A stretch of 64,000 nucleotides of DNA from Thereva unica (lineage: Eukaryota; Arthropoda; Insecta; Diptera; Therevidae), in NCBI GenBank assembly GCA_949987705.1, contig OX465281.1, positions 240,023,143-240,087,142 on the forward strand. The letters are read 5' to 3'. The translations under genes were made by a program, and so were the position numbers. Below are positions 43,130 through 53,389 of the stretch, one piece after another; positions within the stretch are counted from its first letter, which is position 1, and each line of letters starts with the position of its first letter. Below the pieces are notes generated by a model that did no database searches, was not told where the DNA came from, and saw only the letters and a program-made list of their open reading frames with translations.

Positions 43130-44425
43130 TCCAACATCAAACAACAGCTTAATAGATATTTATTGTAAATCAAACGAGTATAAACATTAGTAAGCTGCAT
43201 GTTACGATACTAGTGACTTAAGTTACGATACTAGTGACTTGACATAAATAATGGCTTAGGACAATATTTTCCTCTCCTTAACCAACTTCTCCCTTATTGC
43301 GCCGCTAAAACCAACCTCCAAATCAGCATTCTTCGTGCGTATTTTCTTTATTGCAAATACATCTGCCGCGCCTTCCCTTATCTAAAATAACTGAAAAGCA
43401 TGAGACTTTCAACCCTTAAGGCACGTTTCATAAATTGTCGCCATCATTAAGAGTGACTTTCGATTTTCCAGTTACCCACTCCACCCTTTTTACGTTTTTA
43501 ATGAAACCCACCCACCCTCAGAGTGGGTGGAATTAAGATTTTGCCTAGAGAACTGTTTTGATGTCCTTCCAGCGCCTTTCAATATTTCCGTTTTTGTCGT
43601 ATTCCATTTTGTGTGAGGCGCATATTGACGCCGTTGCCAAGGACCAATTTAAATTTCCCGCACGAACTACATTGCAAACATTTTCAGCTGCGAGAACTAC
43701 ATTTTCCCTTAAATGAAAGTTTTTTTTCCTTTCTGTTCTCCTATTTTTCGGGTTCTCTAGTATTATTACTATTTTTTTTTAAGTAAAAAGGATCTCATTA
43801 CAAAACCAAGTCACGCACGTAATTTGCAAAATATTTTCCGCCATTGTCAAAAAGAGAATAATAATAATAAGGGAGAAAAATGAGAGAGAGAAAAAACCCC
43901 GGCTTCATTTTGAATATCCAAGTGGTTCTTGTGGGCGGGTGGCCAGCTCCTGTAATAATAAATTCACAAATTTTGCGCTAATGAAGGATGGGATTTATTA
44001 AACCGATTCCGAATTGAATATCTGCCACATGACCTAGATGCAAAAATTACATTATCCACCATGGATATGCATCAATTGGCCATTGTCAGTGAATTATTAT
44101 AAAGTTTAAAGCAGCAACAATATTTTCGGCTTAATTTATTTTAATATTTCGTGTAATTTTCAATTTGTATCGATATCAGCTCTATGGGTGCAGTTTGGGC
44201 ATCCATCCATCCCTCATAAGTGTGCACTAGCACAACAACAGATTTTAACTATCGAAAATATTACTAGAAAACCTCAACCCTTTTCTTCTGTTTTCTATAC
44301 ATTAATACAATAATTACACATCTGTTTTGCAGATTATTATTCCCTCAAATTTATTGTACTCAATTACATTAGCTCCAGCGGCATCGGTTTTATACACCAC
44401 CAATTGGAGTTCTAGAATTTAAGAA
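43130..44425. other. No gene recognised
   Basis: Unique AT-rich sequence with a duplicated GTTACGATACTAGTGACTT at 43201-43240. No domain-bearing frames, RNA genes or terminal repeats. Probably intron or intergenic. Confidence 0.45.
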
Positions 44426-44427
44426 GG

Positions 44428-44458
44428 AAAACGTCGTGGTACCAGGGCGGGTTTTTTC
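44428..44458 (+). repeat. CGTCGTGGTACCAG motif, copy 1
   Basis: AAAACGTCGTGGTACCAGGG followed by CGGGTTTTTT. Two further copies occur at about 47867-47896 and 47967-47997. Confidence 0.6.
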
Positions 44459-44919
44459 CTGATTTCTAATTCAGCTTTTTTGTATTCCCCAAATACACTG
44501 TTGATCTACATTAATTTTCACACTTTACTGGCTAATGTTCATTAACACAACTCAAATAAATGCATTGGCACGGATAAATTAATTTTCAGAACATATTTGT
44601 TTTCCTGTGAGGTACTTTGGAATACGGTTATTGGGATTATTGTTGTTATTTGATTACCTTTAGTTGGAAATGATAAATATTAAGTGTTTTTTTTTTCGGT
44701 GTAATGAATTAAACGAATTTTGGTAACGAATAACTGAGTTTACGGTGGGAGTAAAGGATATTTGTGGGTTGTGTTACGTTTTAGGTATTGAACGATGTAT
44801 TGCTAAGTATTAGACAGGATGACGTAGCGGGGAACGAACTTCCCATCCAGCAAAATTCTCGTTTCCAGGTATCCTTAACGTTCTCCTAAGTAAGCCGTAT
44901 CAGCTCCGAAGGGAAGGCG

Positions 44920-45030
44920 AGCACGTTCAGGTAAGTGATGGTGCACGGTTCCAAGGTGGTACCTCCGGAGTTTCAATCTCCCAGGCCCCTTCACCGAGCC
45001 AGCCTCCCTGTTTTGACGCCCGGGGTACTG
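44920..45030 (+). repeat. CAGGTAAGTG / GGTACCTCCGG module
   Basis: TTCAGGTAAGTGATGGTGCA is followed by AAGGTGGTACCTCCGG and then CACCGAGCCAGCCTC. Similar order is seen at 51940-52040 and, inverted, at 31015-31085; the LTR element carries CAGGTAAGTGGTGAACCAGC at 33664. The start resembles a strong 5' splice site. Non-coding. Confidence 0.45.
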
Positions 45031-45284
45031 TCTGTTCAGATGTTTTTTTTTGACGGATTTGTTTTCGGACAACCAGCTTAAGGTTCGTATAAACAGATAG
45101 GCTCTTCGCCAGCAAAATTTTAAGCGATTTTGCAGTTCTCAGTCTCAAATACAATGAAGATATTTCAAATTGTCATTGGACAAATAGGATATTTCGGAAT
45201 TTTTGTTACATTTCAGATTTGTAGTTAGGGCTCATCTCCTAAGCAACCTAATAAAGACGGCGTCACAATTTAACACGAACGAAG

Positions 45285-45420
45285 AGCAGAGACAATGCTC
45301 AGCATTCGGAACTGGAGAACTGCCGCAAGGAACCGTCAAACTTGGAGAAAAGCCCTAGAGGAGATCAAGGCTCGATTTGGGCTGTTACGCCATTGGATGG
45401 ATGGAAGAGCAGTTAAGAGC
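45285..45420 (+). pseudogene. LINE 3'-end fragment (ARFGL tail)
   Basis: Reads NWRTAARNRQTWRKALEEIK followed by ARFGL, the extreme C-terminus of the same LINE family as the minus-strand fragment at 2219-2400. No RT core attached. Confidence 0.55.
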
Positions 45421-45479
45421 CACTGACGACTAACTAGAAAGCCAGCCAACTCGTATGCCGGGATGGTGAATAATATTAT

Positions 45480-45900
45480 GCCATGATGGCATATTAAGTT
45501 GATTTGAGTAACGAGTTGGTTTAAAAGTTGAGTTGAGTAACGAGTTGCTTTAAGAACTGCGTTTAGAGTTAATGTAAGGGTTGAGTTGAGGACTAAATTG
45601 AGTTGGGATAAGTTTAGCTGAGTAAGAGTGAGTTCAGAGTTGAGTTGAAAGTGGCGGTAAGAGTTTAGTTGAGTTAGGTGATGGATTCAGTTAAGAGTGT
45701 AGTGAGTTGAGATAAGGTGATTTTTAAGAGGTGGGGTAAGTATGGAGTTAAGAGGCGTAATATTTGTCTTAAGTTAAACTGAGTTGAGTAACGAGTAGGT
45801 TTAATAGCTGCGTTAAGAGTTGAGTTAAGCGTTGTGTTAAGAGTTTAATTAAGGGTTAAGTTGAGATGCGTTAAGATATGGGTTAACATTTTCTTTAAGC
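45480..45900 (+). repeat. Degenerate GAGTTGAGT-type minisatellite
   Basis: Purine/T-rich array of variants of GAGTTGAGTAACGAGTT and GTTAAGAGTTGAGTT over about 420 bp. It is irregular in period and has no coding features. Confidence 0.75.
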
Positions 45901-46009
45901 CTTGTTAGAGGGGAAAATTAAATTGTTGGCAACTTATGTGAGGACTCTATATCGAGATCTAGGAGCCCTATAACGATGAGCTCAGTAAATTCCGTTGCGC
46001 AGTGCATCT

Positions 46010-46170
46010 AGTTGGCAAAGAGGAGCCTACTCGGAAAGTCTCTGCTGTATCCGCTGGAAAGCTGGCATAGACCAAGACGCTTAGAGCTGAGAGATGCGAG
46101 ACTGGATGACATCGATTCAGAATCGGGACCGGTGGTGAGAGAAGAATCGTTTGCTCTGCTCTCGATAAAA
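46010..46170 (+). pseudogene. Short LINE ORF2 C-terminal scrap
   Basis: CCGCTGGAAAGCTGGCATAG encodes RWKAGI-type text, followed across frames by RDWMTSIQNRDRW-like phrases, parallel to 25870-26055. Heavily broken. Confidence 0.4.
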
Positions 46171-46199
46171 CAATTTTGAATGCTTTATACTACCAGTTT

Positions 46200-46540
46200 G
46201 TTATCTCGTTCAGGTCATGGGGCAATGTTAAATAACAAGCTTGGTTTGAAGGGTAGAAGAGAATATGACAGGTCAGGGGAGGTCTGGTGGTGTTGAAGCT
46301 GATGGAGATGAACCTACCGTCTGAGCTCTTGAGTGTTGTACGAGTTCGGAAAAACTGATTGCGGCAGATTATTCCATAGCCACTAACGAATTTACGTTAG
46401 TATGCGCGAAAAAGGGGATTGCAGGATATGAGTATGAGCCAAGCGGGCTAGTCTACAGGAGTAATAATGCCGTGCAGGGAGAAGGGCGATAATTTCAGTT
46501 AGGGCGGATACTTGTGTTTACTCATTTAAGACTATTTCGA
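46200..46540 (-). pseudogene. LINE family D 3'-end fragment
   Basis: Homologous to 46660-47163 over the last part of the RT C-terminus (shared GTTGTACGAGTTCGGAAA and GATTATTCCATAGCC text), same orientation, more decayed. The two lie almost in tandem. Confidence 0.6.
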
Positions 46541-46606
46541 ATTCGGCAATGCAGAAAAAATTGAAAGTACACTAACTTATGCTTTGCATGCATTCGTCAG
46601 GTGGCA

Positions 46607-46637
<31 letters not shown>

Positions 46638-46659
46638 GGCAGTGCTAAGCTCAGGCGTC

Positions 46660-47163
46660 ACCCTTTGTACTACTAGTCCGTCATGTCATTTGTCACGTCA
46701 TGGTGCAATGTCTAGCAGTAAGCTTAGTACGGGGGAGGGATGAGGGGGGGGGGGGCATAGGTTAAGGATTAAAAGGTACGGGGGGGTATTGAAGAAGGTG
46801 GTGATGAACCCTGCGTTTGAACTCTTGGATGTTGTAGGAGTTCGGAAATACTGACTGCGAGAGGTTATTCCACAGCCGAGTTGTTCTATTAACAAACGAA
46901 TTCATATCTTGTTGAGTGCGTGAAAAGGGTAGTTGCAGGTGAAGGGAATGAGACGAGTGGGCTAATCTGGTGTTGCGGGTATAAGATTGCCGTGGAGGCA
47001 GGAGAGCGTTTAACTCGGAGGAACAGTCACTGTGGTAGTAGCGATAAAATTTTGTCAGTGCTGCTACATTCCTACGGTGGCTCAGGGGGTCGATGGTGGA
47101 GCAGGCGGTGTCGTCATCAATTAACTTGAGCGCCCTTTTTTGCACCTTATCTAACCATGCCAT
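46660..47163 (-). pseudogene. LINE family D 3' end: RT C-terminal domain
   Basis: The minus-strand frame 47163 to 46762 is open for 133 codons: MAWLDKVQKRALKLIDD, SHRRNVAALTKFYRYYH, SELNALLPPRQSYTRNTR, RTTRLWNNLSQSVFPNSYN and QEFKRRVHHHLL. This is the conserved tail after the RT in Jockey/Kiri/CR1-like LINEs. It lacks the RT core, so it is a 5'-truncated insertion, but it is the best-preserved family D tail in the window. The 3' UTR extends to about 46660 and ends next to a T-run (46610-46633), consistent with a poly(A) tail on the minus strand. Confidence 0.8.
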
Positions 47164-47237
47164 GAATACCTTTTATACTATCTAGTGTCGAATGCAGCTC
47201 TAGCAGCGCATAATCTGCTCCCAGGCTTCAAGCGGAG

Positions 47238-47440
47238 ACGCGTCAAAATAGGGCTACGGTGTGATCCTGTTTCAACGTGATACACAGGATGGTAAGCTGC
47301 ATCCTACCCACTATATGACTCGGTAAGCCTCGGATCCAAAAACAAATTACTAGAGTTACGAGCTCGAAGTGCTACCTATCGTAGAGGCGTTGAAGAAGAT
47401 CAGGATCCACTTACTGGTCAAGAATTTAAGATATGTAGTA
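47238..47440 (+). pseudogene. Gypsy LTR-retrotransposon RNase H fragment
   Basis: One frame reads YGVILFQRDTQDGKLHPTHY, MTR, then after a stop ASDPKTNY, and after another stop SYELEVLPIVEALKKIRIHL. This is the Ty3/Gypsy RNase H pattern around the catalytic Glu (YELEVLAIVEALKK in active copies). Two stops and no flanking RT or integrase show a dead scrap from a lineage different from the element at 32075. Confidence 0.75.
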
Positions 47441-47819
47441 AAGAAGTAGCAAAGCGTTCGAGTGTGCCATTGAAAACTACCCTTTCAAACAAAAAAAGAA
47501 ACAGAACAAAAAAATACTTACGCGTCAAATTGATAACCTCTTCCTTTTTTGAAGTTGGTTAAAAAAGGAGAGAAGGTTGACAAGAAGATTTTTAGTGCGC
47601 TATCGAGCACCGATCGTAGATAGGATTTTGAGTCCAGGTAAAACGGTGATTGTATACAAGGGTTAAATAAAGGTAGGCGGGAAAAAACATGCTTTTGAAA
47701 AAAAAAGAAGAAAAAAAAAAACAATTCAATCGCAGAGATTTTATGAATTTGTTTATTTATTATTAAGTAACTTTGGAGTGTGGCCAAAATTGATTGTTGT
47801 TCCGCACCTCACCCATTTA

Positions 47820-48000
47820 TCTGGAGTATGTGTTGTGCACACTGAAAGGTCTAATGTTAAGAAAGAAAACGTCGTGGTACCAGGACGGGTTTTTTCTAAA
47901 CCGATTTTTAATTTTTTTTTCAAATGCCATTGTGAACCCTGGAAGGACTTATGTTAAGAAAAAACAAAAACGTCGTGGTACCAGATCGGGTTTTTTAACT
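47820..48000 (+). repeat. About 100-bp tandem with two CGTCGTGGTACCAG motifs
   Basis: Motif copies at about 47867-47896 and 47967-47997 are preceded by similar flanks (ACTGAAAGGTCTAATGTTAAG and CCTGGAAGGACTTATGTTAAG), giving an about 101-bp period. Related to 44428-44458. Confidence 0.65.
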
Positions 48001-50970
48001 TTCGTGTTTAGTTACCCTCATCGTTCTCTCCAAGGCTTCTAAGTAGACGGGGTCACCCGTTCAGGTAAGTGTTGAGTAGTTCTGAGAGACAAAACCATAT
48101 TGTGATTAAGTGATGAAGGACCATCTGCTTTCTACAGCCTTCGACGATTGTAAAATCTACGTCGTTCCGTCACGAGCCAACTATTGTATTAGCAGTAATA
48201 CCAAACTATTCTTAGTATAATACGCAGGATAGGCCTTGTAACTTAAGGTTAAAAAAAAAACTAGAGCAAGCTACCCTTAAATTTCCAGAACACTCCCGAC
48301 AATATCGCACGCAATTCACTTCACTTTACGTGATCCTAACCCGAACTCCTCACAAACTCGGGCAAAAAACAATGCTTTTACTCTGTCCAAAAAAATTACC
48401 TGAAAATAACCGTAAAAACCAAAGAAGAAAATACTTTCAGTCGACAAATTCTCTACTCACCTTGGGGCTGGCAAAAAAAATTTTTTTTATTTTTTTTAAT
48501 CTGATTCCGAGCCGGTTCCGGTGGGAGAGCATAGAAGATTTCGTTTTATTTTTTATCAAATATTTTTATCCTCTTACGGCTCCGCCCCGGAATGAGGTTT
48601 TATTGCGTTTTTCTTTGTTATTTGCAGAAAGCGAAAAAAAAAGGAATTCTCCGTGCCGATTGAGAATCCTGGACCGTGATCCTGGCCTCCTGGCCATGGA
48701 GGACGTTAGTAACCAATTGAAACTTTTCCATTTCATTTGCGTACTTTTATTTTTCCCTTTCACTTGGCTTTTCCCCCTTTTTTTTTCTAATAAAAAGCTG
48801 ATTGGAAGCTGCTGGGATACACATAGAGTGTGTTTAGCGTTTTTGTTTTCAATACATACAAGATGAGAGTCCTGTGGCATAGGCATGTAATATGGGGAGG
48901 ATATTGTGTGTGACGTGACTTATCTCGGAAGATTGACGTCAGAATTACTTATTGTGTACTATGCTCTCTCTCCATGAGCAAGAAAAAAAAATCTATATAG
49001 AAAAATATGGTGTTTGCATTTGGAAGCTAATTCAGGACGTTTTTTCCCCTGCTCCGGAGTTTTTATTAGAATGTCCTTGTTTCCTTTCAATATGACAAAT
49101 CCTATCCTTAAGGCAATGATGCAAGCCCAAGTTGACTTTCCTATGGAAGTAAACTCCCCCCCCTCTCCCGGTTGTTTCCTGTGTTACACATCGCGAAAAA
49201 TCATGTCATTTGCAGCCCTTCCAAAAAGACTGGCTGAATTGGAGTGGGGGGGGAGTGGGAGGGGAGAATGTGAATAAGTTTTCCCTCGTGACTTTAATTT
49301 GAATTTGAGAACAAATTTTTCGCCTCAATGGCTTCTGATTTCTTTAATGAAATAACAGCAAATAATTTTTCGCTTCAAGTTCCCCGAATTGACGACTTCC
49401 TTCCTAGCTCTGAACACAGTTAAAAAGGAAAAAAAAGAGAAATATTTTTTTTTATCCTGCAGAACTGAAAGGACTTTTTGTAGCAATAATTGACTCGGGA
49501 CGTAATTAAAATTTTCAACTTCCTTTTCGCTTTGGCAAAGGCAATGTGGCAACTTTATCTAGAAGAGAACTCTGTATTTGCGCCAGGTTATTCGAGGAAT
49601 GAAGAACTTTCCTTTTTTTTCTTCTTCTTTTTTTTCTATCTGACTGTGTGTGTGAAGCAAAAAAAAAATATTGCCCTAGGACGTTATATGTTAAATTCAG
49701 ATATCTCTATGAAGAATATCCTTAATTATCTCAGCAGCCTTACAGGACTTACAGGATTGTGTTTTTTTGGTATTGAATGATGCAAGGTGGAAAGGGAATG
49801 GATCAAGGATTCTGCGCGAAATTCACTTTAATACTTTAGGCACAGGCAAAACTTTCTATAATATGAAAATTATTAATATACGTGAAAATGTTTTCGAGTC
49901 GGTTAGCTGAATTGAGCTGAATTAGTATTAATATGAGCTGAATTAGGATTAATTTGAGCTGAATTGCTGTTAATTAAGTTGAAATTGTTTATTTAATTTA
50001 TAAATCAAACATTAAAAAGATTTAACAAAATTTATGAACAGTTTTAAATATTAAATATATTCTGTATAAAAAAATCAATTTATACACAACCTTCCGAACA
50101 CTTTAGAACTTATAATAAATCGAATACATTAAATTTTTATCTCTCCTCAACAAGGATGTTTAGTTTTTTTTTTTGAGGTATATTCCTTGACCTTGAGGCA
50201 TTCCTTATTATTATGCAGATATAAATTCGTAAAACAGGCATTGGTTATAGGGTATTCGTTTTTTTATAGACTCATAAATATCTGAGTGAATAGTAAAATT
50301 TCGGAGTTACTTTTTTAAAGGTCAGGTTTTATTATTGATCAGAACTTTTGATGGAAATATATAAATAAATAAAGGAAGTTTGGAACAATGAACGGAGAGA
50401 GTTTCTTTGGGAGCTTAAAAAATGAATGAATATCGGAAGGGATTACAGAGGATTATACCGGATATATTTTGGTTTTTTACTCCTGTTTATGTTTTTTTTG
50501 TGTTGTTTATGTGATTGATCTGTAGAATATTTGATGAAGCATTGCACTATAAACAGGTTTTTTGAATAATATTTAGGTATGAATTTTTTTATGGATGATA
50601 CCATATATTTTTATTCGTCATGGGGGCTAGTGTTACTTTTATTTTTGTTTTAATTTAATGCCAATATTATAGAGCAATGTAATATTATAGAGCGAGTATG
50701 GGCACAATGGAGGACTGCATTGTGTCGGATTGAGCCGACTGGACTTGTCTTCTGTTGCGGTAAAAAAATGGCCGTGCAGGCACAAGGGTGTAAATTTCAG
50801 TAGAACATTCGAAAGTATGACGAACGACTAACAAAGACTTCGGAAGATAGTGGCACCCGATTTGTCACTTCTGTTAAGATCCGAGAAGAATTACTGCATC
50901 ATCTGTTAGGAAATCCTAATGCATCTTCCGCGAGGTTCCCCTCGGTTACTCCTTCAGAAGAACCGAGAGA
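48001..50970. other. No gene recognised; AT-rich unique sequence with small repeats
   Basis: A 178-codon frame (48330-48866) is low complexity and Phe/Lys-rich without a domain. A short tandem of GAGCTGAATTAG units lies at 49910-49970. Homopolymer tracts are common. Probably intron or intergenic. Confidence 0.45.
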
Positions 50971-50974
50971 CGGT

Positions 50975-51150
50975 CGAATGGCTAACAGAGTTTGAGTCGG
51001 TTGGGCTGGGGAGTAGCAACCACAAAGCGCCACCGCGGACCGGATGGTTAACACAACGACGAACAAGGATCCGAATTGAAACATACAATGTTAGAACGCT
51101 CCTAGACCAGATGGCATCTTGCGGGGAGCATTTTTGCTCAAACGATTAAC
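50975..51150 (+). pseudogene. LINE endonuclease N-terminal fragment
   Basis: TQRRTRIRIETYNVRTLLDQ corresponds to the start of the AP-type endonuclease of RTE/Nimb-like LINEs (typical I..WNVRTL). The Trp is Tyr here. It ends within 30 codons. It may be the 5' end of a family A element whose remaining parts lie at 52430-52700. Confidence 0.55.
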
Positions 51151-51325
51151 ATCTTATATTTTGACAGGAATCAACCTATTACGGCGGACCTATTCTCAAC
51201 TAGAAAATACCTGCTGGCCACTTGACAATCGCGTTTTTTTTTTTTTGAAAAAATAGGGTAAGCTAGAGAAATTGGGACTGGGGTTTTTTTTGGAAGGAAG
51301 AAAAAATGAGGATAGGGCGACGGAA

Positions 51326-51621
51326 GAGAAGGAGGCGTTTTTCCTCCACTCGCCCTTCATCGGTAAAAGTTTCGTCAGACACTGCACCCGGCTAGCTCAG
51401 TATAAAGAGTATGCGACTCTTAAACTCAGAGCCGTGAGTCGAGCCACATCTGTAGTAATAATAATTGTGAATTGAGAAGGAGGCGTTTTTCCTCCACTCG
51501 CCCTTCGTCGGTAAAAGTTTCGACAGACACCGCATCCGGCTAGCTCAGTATAAAGAGTATGCGACTCTTAAACTCAGGGCCGTGAGTCGAGCCACATCTG
51601 CAGTAATACTAATTGTGAATA
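51326..51621 (+). repeat. 148-bp tandem duplication containing tRNA-Lys-like heads
   Basis: Two units, 51326-51473 and 51474-51621, each GAGAAGGAGGCGTTTTTCCT... followed by a tRNA-Lys-like stretch (CCGGCTAGCTCAGTATAAAG, GCGACTCTTAAACTCAG, GTGAGTCGAGCC) at about 51388-51447 and 51536-51595. The units differ at about ten positions. The duplication includes unique flank, so it arose after the SINE-like insertion. Confidence 0.8.
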
Positions 51622-51700
51622 CCCTACAAATCAAGCCGTTTTGATTTTTCTTAATCTCCACACCCCCTCGCAAGTCGGGTGCCGTGGTTGATCCGAGAAA
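51536..51700 (+). mobile_element. tRNA-Lys-derived SINE-like copy with body
   Basis: tRNA-Lys-like head (51536-51595) followed by a body with CCGTTTTGATTTTTC and CCCTCGCAAGTCGGGTGCCG, similar to the sequence before the 3' LTR at 40351-40400. The T-loop lacks one base, the same lesion as at 40251, supporting a common SINE source. Confidence 0.55.
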
Positions 51701-51939
51701 AAGAAGAGAGAACTTATTGTTCGATAAAGCTGGGAAGATGGTATTTACTAATATAGTAAAAATTTGGTGTAGAGAAAATCGTAACGTGTAGATTTTGTTG
51801 TCGAGCTGAACCGGAAGGAAACAGGTGGGGTTTTTGTTAAACAAAGATCGTGGCCCTGCAGTATCAGGTGAAGAAACAGGAAACGTAAGCAGCTGCTCGA
51901 TTATTGGAACAGCTTTTACCCGGGGCGGGGGACGTTGAC

Positions 51940-52040
51940 TTGCAGGTAGGTGCTAGTGCAAAAGCTAAAGGGGGTACCTCCGGTATCTCTACACTAAGCG
52001 ACCCACCTGCGAACCAGCCCTACTCCGGAGGAACGGAGGA
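51940..52040 (+). repeat. CAGGTAGGTG / GGTACCTCCGG module
   Basis: TTGCAGGTAGGTGCTAGTGC, then GGGGGTACCTCCGGTATCTC, then CCCACCTGCGAACCAGCCC. Same order as at 44920 and inverted at 31015. Confidence 0.45.
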
Positions 52041-52429
52041 CGTTTTGGTTAATTGGGATTTCCTTGTCCAAATTTTTGGTTTATTGTGGTGAGAATCCGG
52101 GGTTAGCCTCTTCAGGCATCCAACTCAGGGCTCTAAGGACCAGCCCGAAAATCATAGGATTGGTGTAATAGTCACGAAGGAAGCTAGGGCTAGCCACGTT
52201 ATCTGGTTACCAGTTTCTGAGAGGATCATTACTGTGCGTGTGCGTACCAGATTCTGCAGCACTACGGTAGTTCAATACTATTCTGAAGACGATGACATCA
52301 AGGATAGTACTACGAGAAATCAGACAGTGGTACTCGTGGTAGTTAACTGCAGATGGAAAACAATTGTGGAGCATGTCATGAGCTTTAGACAAGCAGACAT
52401 TGGAAGTGACGGCCATTAAATAGTAGCGA

Positions 52430-52700
52430 AGTGAGGAGGAGGTGAGGTATAACTCCAAGGATGGAGAGATTACTTCTTCGCGCCTTGAATGGTTCCTTTC
52501 CATAAGGATCTGAAGGAAACAGCATCAATGTGTACTGCTGGATCTTGACAACGCGGATGATATCTGCTTGCGGCCAAGAAAAAATAGACGACGAAATCAG
52601 GCCAAGGAAATGGAATTGGATTGGCCACACCTACATTGGCAATGCGAGAACGAGAAGCTAGCCAAACAAGCCCTTGACTGGTTAGAATCCGCAACTGGGA
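52430..52700 (+). pseudogene. LINE family A remnant with several internal deletions
   Basis: Short phrases in family A order: KDGEITSSRLEWF-type text near 52460-52490, a worn YADDI-like NADDICL near 52548-52575, KEMELDWPHLH and ENEKLAKQALDW near 52600-52680. Only about 270 bp remain of a multi-kb element. Non-functional. Confidence 0.6.
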
Positions 52701-52772
52701 AACACTATTTTACTTTCGGTGAAAATGCCAGACTAGGGGTCTGAACCCTGATAACCTCTCTAAGCTACACAG

Positions 52773-52887
52773 CATAGGGCGAATTCAAAAATTCAACACT
52801 GCCGCAACACTGCAGAATTTAGCTATAGTCTTCTAATTGCTGAATTCTGAGGTGTTTCGACAGTGTTGAATTTTCGAATTAACCCAT
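52773..52887. mobile_element. 115-bp foldback MITE
   Basis: Left arm from 52773 (ATAGGGCGAATTCAAAAATT) and right arm to 52887 (TTTTCGAATTAACCCAT) pair over about 45-50 positions with few mismatches, around a 13-nt loop. The core AATTCAACACTG is matched exactly. No clear target duplication. Confidence 0.6.
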
Positions 52888-53084
52888 AACCTTAGACATC
52901 CGCCATAATCTGTTAAACAGCCACCTAGGCTTCGATGCACGAATTTATGGAATTGAAACGGCGCACCAGTACGCTAATTGGTCCTTGGGTCGACTGAAGC
53001 CATCCCTACACCTACCCAGGTATCATTTAAAGGGGCATGTCTTGACGCATTCTGACATTACTCATTTTCGCACCCACAACACTC

Positions 53085-53165
53085 TTGAAATTCGTTCATT
53101 ACTAGAACAATCTGACGCAATCAGTATTCCCAAACGCATACAACATCTCCAGGAGTTGAAATGAA
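53085..53165 (+). pseudogene. LINE family D tail scrap
   Basis: Reads, across shifts, NSFI-RTI, QSVFPNAYNI and QEFK..VHRHLT, the last part of the RT C-terminal domain seen at 46762. Followed by A-rich sequence. Confidence 0.5.
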
Positions 53166-53282
53166 AAGTTCATCGCCATCTCACAAAAAACAAAAAAAAA
53201 ACCTAAAGTGAGTTTCTCACAGTTTCTAAGTTAATGTAAAATATCTAAATTTTGGAGTAAAACAAATTTTAAATACTACAGT

Positions 53283-53385
53283 GCCATTTGCCATATTCAA
53301 CAGACTGATTCTCGTTTGGTTATGCAGGTCAAGTAGCATTGGACATGATTGGTACTTAGTTGGGGGACCGTTTGGTCACTTGCGT
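53283..53385 (+). pseudogene. 5S rRNA-like pseudogene or SINE3 head, second copy
   Basis: GCCATTTGCCATATT resembles the 5' end of 5S rRNA and the internal promoter text follows (TCAAGTAGCATTGGACATG, GGTACTTAGTTGGGGGACCG). It shares AGGTCAAG with the copy at 27012. Not functional as a 5S gene. Confidence 0.7.
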
Positions 53386-53389
53386 TTGA

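Noticed and set aside
48330..48866. 178-codon frame
   Set aside because: Phe/Lys/Leu-rich low-complexity text over T/A homopolymers with no recognisable family.
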